From NCBI GenBank assembly GCA_019244185.1, contig JAFATB010000018.1, positions 147,300-211,299 of the forward strand: 64,000 nt of DNA, written 5' to 3'. Numbering within the stretch: the first letter of the stretch is position 1; the number at the start of each line of letters is the position of its first letter. The position numbers and the translations under genes are program-made. Origin of the DNA: Acidobacteriota bacterium (lineage in GTDB: Bacteria > Acidobacteriota > Thermoanaerobaculia > Gp7-AA8). Below, piece by piece: positions 44,247 to 51,692 of the stretch. The notes below the pieces were generated by a model, which saw only the letters and a program-made list of their open reading frames with translations, was not told where the DNA came from and did no database searches.

Positions 44247-45677
44247 TCATCGACGAAGGACCGGGCGTCCCGTGCGCGGCGGGAGCGACCATCCTTCATC
44301 GAGCAGTTGATCGAGCGTGAGATCGAGACCGTGCAGCAGGTCGGTGTTGATGCTCGGTTCCATGAGCAGGTTCGGCGAGACGGCCGTGTCCCAGTGATGC
44401 ACCGACGACGTCGGCTGCAGCGAGCACGGCGCGTAGAGCCGCACGTCGCCGTTGCGCGTGGCGCCTGCGAGCTGCGTCGGATCGACGTGCAGCATCGCCG
44501 TGACCTGCGCGTGATCCGCGAGCTGCGCGCGCAGCGCGTCGGCGTCTTTCGGCGCGAGGCTGATCACCGGAATGCGGATCGCGTCGCCGCTGGTGCCGGC
44601 CGCGGAAAGCGACGGCGGCGTGCAGGTGTCGCGGCGGTTGTCGACGACGATGAGCGCCGCCGCGCCCGCCGCCTGCGCGTTCGCCGCCTTCGTCGTGAAC
44701 GGACACGTGCCGCGGTCGACGAGCGCGAGATTGCCCGCGACCTCCCCGGCATTCACGAACGCGCTGCAGCCGTCGGTGGCCAGCGGACCGTCGGCGTTCT
44801 CGGCGTCGAGCGCGGGGACGATCGTGCCCGCGACGTTGCCGCGGTTCGCCGGCGTGCCGAAGGACGATGTGCCGATGTCGTAGTCGCGCGCGACGTCCGC
44901 GGGCGCGGTGACGGTGAGCGTCGTGCGCCACTGCAGGACACGCGGCGCGTTCGCGCGCACGTGCTCGCCGTCCCACGCGAGGTTGCCGGTGTTGACGATC
45001 GACGTCACGCGCTGGTCGGGCGAAAGCTGGTCCCAGCGCAGGCCGGTGGCGACGTCGAGCGTGTGCAGATCGAAGACGGACGGCAGGTCGTCGCGGAACG
45101 CCGGCGCGGTCGCGGCGCCGGTCAGCCCGAGGCCGTGCGCGAGCTCGTGCAGCACGACCAGGTAAAGGTCAATGTCTTTACCATGCTGCCCGTCGAGGCC
45201 GTAGTACCAGTTCGCGTCGCCGAGGCAGGTGCGGTTGTCGACGAGCGCGTTGAACTGCATGTAGATGTCGTCGGTGTCGGGCAGGAGGTCCGTGTGCGCG
45301 AACTGGTTCGCGAGCGCGCTCGGATACCAGACGCCGCCGCGCGGGGCGCCGGGGAAGTCGTCGATCCAGCGGATGGCGGTGGCCTGACCGAGCACGCCGT
45401 CGGTGGCGGTGCAGCCGGCGATGCCCATGAAGTTTGCGGCCACGCGGATGTCGACGGAGATGTCGAGCGCGTTTTCCCAACGCTCGGCGGCGGCGCGGAA
45501 GACGTTCATCCGCTGCTCGCCGAGCGTCGTCGCGGGATTGCCCGGCTGCGGCGCGACCGGCGTCCGATCGTTGAGTCCCGTGTTGGCCGGATCGAAGTTG
45601 ATGATGACGATGTGCCCGGCGGCGAACGCATGCGTCGCGAGCAGCAGCCAGCCGAAAACGAGCACGCGGCGCATCAT
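44247..45677 (-). CDS. secreted PA-domain protein with HEXXH metalloprotease motif
   Basis: About 476 aa with signal peptide (RRVLVFGWLLLATHAFAA). The motif HELAHGLGLTG near residue 175 is a zincin-type HEXXHxxG, but the third ligand expected in metzincins is Thr/Gly here, so whether it is an active protease is unclear. A PA domain follows (about 275-385, GNLALVDRGTCPFTTKAANAQAAGA in pieces). Paired cysteines suggest disulfides and an extracellular location. The start overlaps the stop of the small secreted protein gene by four bases (ATGA). Similar PA/HEXXH proteins occur in Acidobacteria and gammaproteobacteria without assigned function. Confidence 0.8.
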   Translation of the reverse strand: MMRRVLVFGWLLLATHAFAAGHIVIINFDPANTGLNDRTPVAPQPGNPATTLGEQRMNVFRAAAERWENALDISVDIRVAANFMGIAGCTATDGVLGQATAIRWIDDFPGAPRGGVWYPSALANQFAHTDLLPDTDDIYMQFNALVDNRTCLGDANWYYGLDGQHGKDIDLYLVVLHELAHGLGLTGAATAPAFRDDLPSVFDLHTLDVATGLRWDQLSPDQRVTSIVNTGNLAWDGEHVRANAPRVLQWRTTLTVTAPADVARDYDIGTSSFGTPANRGNVAGTIVPALDAENADGPLATDGCSAFVNAGEVAGNLALVDRGTCPFTTKAANAQAAGAAALIVVDNRRDTCTPPSLSAAGTSGDAIRIPVISLAPKDADALRAQLADHAQVTAMLHVDPTQLAGATRNGDVRLYAPCSLQPTSSVHHWDTAVSPNLLMEPSINTDLLHGLDLTLDQLLDEGWSLPPRTGRPVLRR

Positions 45678-46024
45678 CGCTGTTCGTTCGACGCCGGCGG
45701 CGGCGGTGCGTTGAAGAACGCGCGCGCGTCGCGTTCGGTGCCGGCGCATCCGAGGACCACGCGGCCGCCGGAGTCGATGTGCGCGACGACGACGTCGGTC
45801 GAGCCTTCGGCCGCGACGCGCATGCCGTTCGCCGCAACGACGCTCGCGCGCGTCGCGCTCGTCTGCGTCATCGCGAAGAGCTGCGCCACCGCCTCGTCGC
45901 GCAGTTGCGCTTCCGCTTGTGCATCGCACGCGTTCGCATCGCACGCGTTCGCGTCGTCGGCATACAGCGCCGGCGCGGACAGCAACGCGGCGAGCGCGCA
46001 TGCGGCGAGAGTTCGTCGAATCAA
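45674..46024 (-). CDS. small secreted protein, function unknown
   Basis: A 116-aa protein starting at TTG 46024, with GAGGAGG five bases upstream. The signal peptide MIRRTLAACALAALLSAPALYA is clear. The mature part begins with a short duplicated unit DANACDANACDAQA, then a helical region and a segment (VVVAHIDSGGRVVLGCAG) of beta character, ending PPPPASNEQR. I do not recognise the family. Overlap with the HEXXH/PA gene indicates joint translation, so it may be its partner, inhibitor or substrate. Confidence 0.72.
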   Translation of the reverse strand: MIRRTLAACALAALLSAPALYADDANACDANACDAQAEAQLRDEAVAQLFAMTQTSATRASVVAANGMRVAAEGSTDVVVAHIDSGGRVVLGCAGTERDARAFFNAPPPPASNEQR

Positions 46025-46075
46025 CCAGCCTCCTCGATGTGGACCGTTTCCGGGAAAGGTTAGTTATTTTACACG

Positions 46076-47467
46076 ATGCGGCGCGGACGCTCGATGCATA
46101 ATCGCGCCGGCATGAATCCTCCCCACGGTCCGCGCGGACCTTTGCGCGGCGGCGCGCTGCTCAGTTTTCCGCGACATCCCGAGGCGTTCCTGCGCGTCTC
46201 GCGCAAATACGGCGACCTCGCGTCGTTCCGCGTCGGGAACCAGCAGTTCGTGGTCATCAATCATCCCGACCTCGTGCGCGAGGTCTTCGTCACGAAGCAG
46301 GACTCGTTCGTCAAAGGGTGGGGACCCGTCGCGGGCAACACGGTAATGGGACACGGCCTGCTGACGTCGGAAGGCGCGCTGCATCGGCGGCAGCGGCGCA
46401 TCGTGCTGCCCGCGCTGCATCGCCAGCGCCTCGAGGAGTATGCGAATGCGGTCGTGCGCCACGCACGGCAACTCGTCGACGGCTGGCGCGATGCGCCGTC
46501 ATCGAACATCCTCGCCGACGCGCGCCGCATCACGATGCTCGTGATCGCCGAAACGCTCCTCGGCACCGACATCGCGCCCGCCGACGCCGCGCGCGTCTCG
46601 CACGCGCTCGACATCATCTTCCGCCGCTTCGCCGGACGCATGCACGCGTTCGCCGGACCGCTGCGGCGGTTGCGCGTGCGTTCCGCGAAGATCGGCGCGG
46701 AGGCGGGACGCGAGCTGCGCGCGCTGGCGACGTCGCTCATGGATGCGCGTCGCGAACAGCGCGGCGACGATCTCGTGTCGCTGCTGCTCGACACGCGTGA
46801 CGACGCGGGCGATCCGCTGCCGGACGCGCTGATCGTCGACGAGATCGTGACGATGTTCGTCACCGGACACGAGACGATCGCGCTCGCGCTGACGTGGGCG
46901 TGGCTGCGGCTCGCGCGCGACGCGCGTGCGCAGGCGCAGCTCGATGCGGAGCTCGATGCGGTGCTCGGCGGACGCGAGCCGTCGTTCGATGATCTGCGTC
47001 AAATGCCGTACGCGCAGGGCGTGATCGCGGAGTCGCTGCGCCTGCATCCGCCGCAGTGGATGCTGGGGCGCCGGGCGACCGAGCCGGTGAGCGTCGGCGG
47101 CGTTGATCTGCCCGCCGGCGTCAACGTGCTGCTCTCGCTCTACACGCTGCACCGCGACGCGCGCTGGTTCGACGACGCGGAGGCGTTTCGTCCCGAGCGT
47201 TGGGCGGCGGGCGTGGAGAAGAGCGCCGCGCCGTTCACGTATCTGCCGTTCGGCTTGTCGATCCGCCGCTGCGTCGGCGAGGGATTCGCGTGGATGGAGA
47301 CGACGCTGCTGCTCGCGCTGACCGCGTCGCGCCTGCGCGCGTTGCCGCTGCCGCCCGGCGAGCTGGGGATGGAGCCGCTGATCGTGCTCCGGCCGGAGGC
47401 GAAGGCGCGGATGGCGTTCGTCGCGCGCGCGCCGGAAGCCGCGTCCGCTCAGAGCTCCGCGCCTTAG
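46076..47467 (+). CDS. cytochrome P450
   Basis: A 463-aa (or 451-aa, from ATG 46112) heme monooxygenase. The N-terminal PPHGPRGPLRGG is the proline-rich hinge, TGHETIALALTW is the I-helix oxygen-activation site, ESLRLHPP is the ExxR motif, and PERW follows. The heme ligand Cys is in FGLSIRRCVGEGFA, where Ser replaces the nearly invariant Gly of FxxGxRxCxG. No membrane anchor, no fused reductase, and no ferredoxin gene nearby. Substrate unknown. ATG 46076 is preceded by TATTTT five bases upstream but no good Shine-Dalgarno; ATG 46112 (MNPPHGPRGP) better matches bacterial relatives. Confidence 0.9.
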   Translation: MRRGRSMHNRAGMNPPHGPRGPLRGGALLSFPRHPEAFLRVSRKYGDLASFRVGNQQFVVINHPDLVREVFVTKQDSFVKGWGPVAGNTVMGHGLLTSEGALHRRQRRIVLPALHRQRLEEYANAVVRHARQLVDGWRDAPSSNILADARRITMLVIAETLLGTDIAPADAARVSHALDIIFRRFAGRMHAFAGPLRRLRVRSAKIGAEAGRELRALATSLMDARREQRGDDLVSLLLDTRDDAGDPLPDALIVDEIVTMFVTGHETIALALTWAWLRLARDARAQAQLDAELDAVLGGREPSFDDLRQMPYAQGVIAESLRLHPPQWMLGRRATEPVSVGGVDLPAGVNVLLSLYTLHRDARWFDDAEAFRPERWAAGVEKSAAPFTYLPFGLSIRRCVGEGFAWMETTLLLALTASRLRALPLPPGELGMEPLIVLRPEAKARMAFVARAPEAASAQSSAP

Positions 47468-48276
47468 AGCTCCGCCAGCGCGCGTTCGATCGGCAGCACG
47501 TGCTCGCGATAGCGGATCGCGCGCTGGTACGTGCCGGCGGCGACGAGCTTCTCGCCGTAGATCTCGTAGAACGGCCGCTCGTCGTTCACCTCCGTCGCCG
47601 GATCGACGGGGATCAGGCATTCGGTCGCCAGCGCGCGCTCGTTCATGCCGTCGAGCGAGCGGTCGACGATGGCGGCGAGCTCGGAATGCTGCGCGAGGAT
47701 TCTCCGGCTGCTGCCGAGGAATGCGGCTTCCGCCTCGGCGGCCAGCTCGGGGTAGGCGCGCGCGGTGGCGAGCTTGCGCTCGAGCTGCTCTTCGCCGAGG
47801 GTCTGCCACATCGCGGTTTCGCGTCGCTCGGGCGGACACTTCTCGTGCGGCGCGAAGAGGAAGAACGCGTAGTTCGCGATCGGCGCGCCGCCGCGGTTCG
47901 CGCGCGCGACCGCGGCGTTGATGATCATCCGGCAGATGTCGTGCGTCGGATTGAAGCCCTCGCGCGCGTCGCCGGCGACGTACGGCGGGCGCGTCGCTTC
48001 GAGATCGTCCGCGAGACGAGCGGCGATGTCGACGAAGAGCTCAACGTCTCCGTCGAGCACGGCGGAGTAGAACCGCGGATCGGAGATCACGCCGAAGACG
48101 CTGCCGGCGTCGGCGTTCGCGGCGCGCAGCACTTTCTCGCTCGAGGCGATGCGTGACGTGCCGGTGCGGCCGGAGCCGTCGGTGAGGATCGAGACGCGCG
48201 GACGCGCCGACTCGACCCAACCCAACACCATCATCTCGTGACCGGGATGCGCAACGATCAACGCGGGGCGGGACAT
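47464..48276 (-). CDS. PIG-L-like protein with AHPGHE motif
   Basis: A 270-aa protein resembling the PIG-L/LmbE deacetylase fold. The N-terminal strand-loop motif reads VAHPGHEMMVLGWVE, whereas active PIG-L enzymes have AHPDDE: both Asp positions are changed, one to His. A THD segment (NPTHDICRM) resembles the second metal motif. It may use altered metal chemistry or another reaction. AAGG precedes the ATG at 48276. It is divergent from a glycosyltransferase and a sulfotransferase-like gene, so a role in glycan modification is likely but inferred. It overlaps the P450 gene tail to tail by four bases. Confidence 0.72.
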   Translation of the reverse strand: MSRPALIVAHPGHEMMVLGWVESARPRVSILTDGSGRTGTSRIASSEKVLRAANADAGSVFGVISDPRFYSAVLDGDVELFVDIAARLADDLEATRPPYVAGDAREGFNPTHDICRMIINAAVARANRGGAPIANYAFFLFAPHEKCPPERRETAMWQTLGEEQLERKLATARAYPELAAEAEAAFLGSSRRILAQHSELAAIVDRSLDGMNERALATECLIPVDPATEVNDERPFYEIYGEKLVAAGTYQRAIRYREHVLPIERALAEL

Positions 48277-48321
48277 GCGGGGACCTTCTAACATCGCACC
48301 CCCGCGTGCGCAACTGGACGC

Positions 48322-49494
48322 ATGCCTGTGATTGCCGCAAGATGCCGCGCCGTGCGGGTCCTCATCACCAGCGGCGCTTTGGGCCAGGTCGGCGGCATGC
48401 AGGCCTACGTGCGCGATCTGGCCGCGTGGCTGCTCGCGCACGGACACACGCCCGTCGTCTACGGCCCGCGTCACGGCCGCACCGCCGCGCAGCTCGGACG
48501 CCTCACGGTTCCCGTCACCGACGATCTCGCCACGCTCGGCGCGGCGCCCGACATCATCCACGGCAACAGCGCGGTCGAGACGATGACGGCGCTGCTGCAC
48601 TTCCCGTCGGCGCCGGCCGTCTTCGTCTGCCACGGCTGGCGCGTCGACGGTCCCGGCGTACCGCACTTCCCGCGCGTCCTGCAGTACGTCGCGGTGGACG
48701 ACACCGTCGCCGATCGCGTCCTCTACAAGGAAGGCGTCGCGCCGGAGAAGCTGAGCGTGCTGCTCAACGCCGTCGACACGGAACGCTTTCCGCCGCGCGC
48801 GACGCCGCTTCCCGCGAAGCCAAAACGCGCGCTCGTCTTCGGCAACGCCGCGCACGCGGCCGGACACGCCGCGATCATCGAAGACGTCTGCCGCCGCTCC
48901 GGCATCGAAGTCGACGTCGTCGGCGAGTTCGCCGGCACCGCCGTCGACGCGCCCGAACAGATCCTCGGCCGCTACGATCTCGTCTTCGCGAAAGCGAAGT
49001 GCGCGCTCGAGGCGATGGCCGCCGGCGCCGCGGTCGTGCTCTGCGAAGGCACCGGCATCGGCGGCATGGTCACGACGGCGAACGTGGAGCGCCTGCGCCG
49101 CCTCAACTTCGGCATCCGCGCGCTGCAGACGCCGCTGACGACGGAGACGGCGTCCGACGCCGTCGCGGCATACGACGCGGCCGACGCCGCGCGCGTGGCG
49201 GCGCTGATCCGCGAGCGCGCATCGGCGGACGTGCTGCACGAACAGCTGCTCGCGCTGTACGAGCGGGTCGTCGATGACTTTGCGCGCGCGCCGCGCCCGT
49301 CGCACGAGGACGAGAGCCGCGCCGCCGCGAAGTTCCTGCGCGACTTCGTCGAGTCGACGCGGCCGTCCGAATCGAACCTCAACCTCGTCGCGCAGGCGAC
49401 GCACCGCATCCTGCGCGCGCCGCTCGTCGGCCGCACGCTCACGCGCGTCGCGCGCTGGGTCGTCGAGCGCGGCAAGGACGGAGGCGACCTCTGA
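48322..49494 (+). CDS. GT4-like glycosyltransferase
   Basis: A 390-aa GT-B fold glycosyltransferase. The N-terminal acceptor domain shows LITSGALGQVGGMQAYVRDL (Gly-rich loop of GT4), FVCHGWRVDGPG and NAVDTERFPP; the C-terminal donor domain has FAKAKCALEAMAAGAAVVL, equivalent to the GT4 EX7E region with a single clear Glu. The last 90 residues are helical and basic. It likely adds sugar to a surface polysaccharide. The start at ATG 48322 is uncertain: a GTG at 48355 would begin at VRVLITSGALG. Its stop overlaps the probable start of the sulfotransferase-like gene. Confidence 0.82.
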   Translation: MPVIAARCRAVRVLITSGALGQVGGMQAYVRDLAAWLLAHGHTPVVYGPRHGRTAAQLGRLTVPVTDDLATLGAAPDIIHGNSAVETMTALLHFPSAPAVFVCHGWRVDGPGVPHFPRVLQYVAVDDTVADRVLYKEGVAPEKLSVLLNAVDTERFPPRATPLPAKPKRALVFGNAAHAAGHAAIIEDVCRRSGIEVDVVGEFAGTAVDAPEQILGRYDLVFAKAKCALEAMAAGAAVVLCEGTGIGGMVTTANVERLRRLNFGIRALQTPLTTETASDAVAAYDAADAARVAALIRERASADVLHEQLLALYERVVDDFARAPRPSHEDESRAAAKFLRDFVESTRPSESNLNLVAQATHRILRAPLVGRTLTRVARWVVERGKDGGDL

Positions 49495-50273
49495 AGCATC
49501 CGTACCGCTGGTTCCGGCGGCCGATCTTCATTTATCAAATGGCAAAGGTCGGCTCGACGGCGGTGCTCGAGGCGCTGCAGCGCCGCCGGCTGCGGCCGTA
49601 TCACGTGCACCGGATGAACGCCGAGCACATCGCGCGGATGCTCGCCGGACGCCGCGCAAAAGGCTGGTACGAGGCGCCGCTGCAACCGCACGACCGCTAC
49701 GGTCCGCTGCTGCGCGAGAGCATCATCCGCCGCGGCAAACGCGTGCGCGTGGTGACGCTCGTGCGCGATCCGATCGCACGCAATCTCTCGTCGTACTTTG
49801 AACATCTCGATGCGATCTGGTCGACGCGCGACGCGCACGAAAAGATCGCCATGGACGAGCTCTGCCGCGGTTTCTTCGAGCGCTATACGCACGACGAGCC
49901 GCTGACGTGGTTCGACGACGAGCTGCTCCCCGTCCTCGGCATCGACGTCTATCAACTCCCGTTTCCCGCCGAAGGACACCTCGTCATCCGCACGCCGCAA
50001 TGCGAGCTGCTCATCCTGAAAGCGGAGCTGAGCGACGCGCAGAAAAGCGCCGCGCTGTCGCGGTTCTTCGGCATGCGCGGCATCGACGTGCGCCGCGCGA
50101 ACGACACGGGCACGCAGTCGAACGGCGAGGCCTTCCGACGCTTCATCGAGGCCATCCGCCTCACGCCCGACTACGTCGACCGCATGCTCGATTCGCGCTA
50201 CACGCGCCACTTCTACGGCGACGAGGAACGCGTCGCGCTGCGACGCCGCTGGCTGCGCGCGTCTCCAGCGTAA
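49491..50273 (+). CDS. sulfotransferase-like protein (capsular polysaccharide synthesis type)
   Basis: About 260 aa. IFIYQMAKVGSTAVLEAL contains the 5'-phosphosulfate loop and VRDPIARNLSSYFEH the 3'-phosphate motif of PAPS-dependent sulfotransferases. The first ATG (49539) cuts into the first motif, so the true start should be upstream. A CTG at 49491, overlapping the glycosyltransferase stop as CTGA and preceded by GGAGG at a spacing of six, would give KHPYRWFRRPIFIYQMAKVG after the initiator and restore the whole strand. Coupling to the glycosyltransferase suggests sulfation of the same glycan. The family is sure to moderate level; the CTG start is inference. Confidence 0.78.
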   Translation: MKHPYRWFRRPIFIYQMAKVGSTAVLEALQRRRLRPYHVHRMNAEHIARMLAGRRAKGWYEAPLQPHDRYGPLLRESIIRRGKRVRVVTLVRDPIARNLSSYFEHLDAIWSTRDAHEKIAMDELCRGFFERYTHDEPLTWFDDELLPVLGIDVYQLPFPAEGHLVIRTPQCELLILKAELSDAQKSAALSRFFGMRGIDVRRANDTGTQSNGEAFRRFIEAIRLTPDYVDRMLDSRYTRHFYGDEERVALRRRWLRASPA

Positions 50274-50283
50274 ACCCGCGCTG

Positions 50284-50289
50284 TACAAT
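50284..50289 (+). promoter_or_regulatory. candidate -10 element of the purine operon
   Basis: TACAAT, 12 bases before the xdhA ATG, in the 28-base gap after the sulfotransferase-like gene. No clear -35 box or Shine-Dalgarno is seen. It would place the transcript start very close to the ATG. Confidence 0.35.
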
Positions 50290-50301
50290 CGCGCCCGGCC
50301 C

Positions 50302-51687
50302 ATGCGCGACTACGTGATCCTGCACGTCAACGGTGAGCCGGTGCGCGTCACCGGCGATGGCATCTTCGAAAGTCTCTCCCGATTCCTGCGCGTGCGCCGC
50401 GGCGCCGCCGGCACGAAGGTCGTGTGCGAGGAAGGCGACTGCGGCGCGTGCACGGTGCTCATCGGACGCCGCGACGGCGACCGCCTCCGCTACCGTGCCG
50501 TGAACTCCTGCATCCAGTTCGTGTTCCAGCTCGACCTCGCGCACGTCGTCACCGTCGAAGGTCTCGGCGCCGGCGCGCTCACGCCGGTGCAGGACGCGAT
50601 GGTCCGCTGCCACGGCGCGCAATGCGGCTACTGCACGCCCGGCTTCGTCATGGCCATCGCCGGCATGTGCGAGGAAGAAGAGACCGACGCCGCGCGCGGC
50701 ATCACCGGAAACCTCTGCCGCTGCACCGGCTACGAGCCGATCGTCAAGGCCGCGAACGAGAGCTTCGCGACGCAGAAGCGGATGGACGCCGTCTATCCGA
50801 GCGCGCCGATCCTCGAACGCATCGCCGAGCACGAGCGCACGCCGGTGCGCATCGCGAACTTCTTCAAGCCGAAGACGCTCGCGGATGCGATCGCATTCAA
50901 GAGCGAGCAGCCGCGGTGCGTCATCGTGCAGGGCGGCACCGACTTCGGCGTCTGGTGCAACAAGCGGAACTTCGTGCCGCCGGCCGTGCTCTCGCTCGAC
51001 GGCGTCGAAGGTCTCAGCGACATCAGCGTCGATGGCCGCGAGCTCGTCGTCGGCGCGCGCGTGCCGCTCGCGGAGTTCGAGCGCGCCGTGCGCGACCTCG
51101 TCCCCGAGCTGCGCGAGATCATGGACCGTTTCGGCTCGCCGCAGATCAAGAACGCCGGCACGCTCGCGGGCAACATCGCCAACGCGTCGCCGATCGCCGA
51201 CACGCTGCCGTTCCTCTACGTCACCGGCGCCACGCTCGAGCTCACCGGCCTCGCCGGCATCCGCCGCGTCGCGGTCGCCGACTTCTACAAGGGCTACAAG
51301 ACGCTCGATCTCCGCGCCGACGAGATCATCACGCGCGTGCGCATCCCGCTGCCATCGGACGGCGACACGCTGCGCCTTTACAAAGTCTCGAAGCGCAGCC
51401 ATCTCGATATCTCTTCATTCACCGCCGCGATGCTCATGCGCCGCACCGACGGCCGCATCGACTCGATGCGCGTCGCGTACGGTGGCGTCGGGCCGGTCGT
51501 GCTGCGGCTGGGGAAGACCGAGGAGTTTTTGAAGGGGAAAGCGATCAGCGCGGAGACGTTCGCCGAAGCGGGCGAGATCGCGCGCGGCGAGATCGCGCCG
51601 ATCTCCGACGTGCGCGGCGCGCGCGAATTCCGCCTGCAACTGGCGGAGAATGCACTCTGCCGCTTCTACTACGACGCGTGCCTCTGA
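50302..51687 (+). CDS. xdhA: xanthine dehydrogenase small subunit (2Fe-2S and FAD domains)
   Basis: A 461-aa electron-transfer subunit. The first [2Fe-2S] cluster is ligated by CEEGDCGAC (about 43-51) plus a Cys in VNSC; the second by CGYC and CRCTG (about 111-145). The FAD domain spans about 190-455, with IVQGGTDFGVW and NAGTLAGNIANASPIAD. It passes electrons from the molybdenum subunit to NAD. It starts the cluster that takes xanthine toward ureidoglycolate; the molybdenum subunit gene follows 5 bases later, and the maturation factor xdhC is encoded 8 kb away in the same cluster. Confidence 0.95.
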   Translation: MRDYVILHVNGEPVRVTGDGIFESLSRFLRVRRGAAGTKVVCEEGDCGACTVLIGRRDGDRLRYRAVNSCIQFVFQLDLAHVVTVEGLGAGALTPVQDAMVRCHGAQCGYCTPGFVMAIAGMCEEEETDAARGITGNLCRCTGYEPIVKAANESFATQKRMDAVYPSAPILERIAEHERTPVRIANFFKPKTLADAIAFKSEQPRCVIVQGGTDFGVWCNKRNFVPPAVLSLDGVEGLSDISVDGRELVVGARVPLAEFERAVRDLVPELREIMDRFGSPQIKNAGTLAGNIANASPIADTLPFLYVTGATLELTGLAGIRRVAVADFYKGYKTLDLRADEIITRVRIPLPSDGDTLRLYKVSKRSHLDISSFTAAMLMRRTDGRIDSMRVAYGGVGPVVLRLGKTEEFLKGKAISAETFAEAGEIARGEIAPISDVRGAREFRLQLAENALCRFYYDACL

Positions 51688-51692
51688 CCGCC

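Noticed and set aside
45900..45960. short tandem repeat in the small secreted protein as a CRISPR or VNTR
   Set aside because: Only one duplicated unit of about 18 bases within coding sequence; no spacers or further copies.
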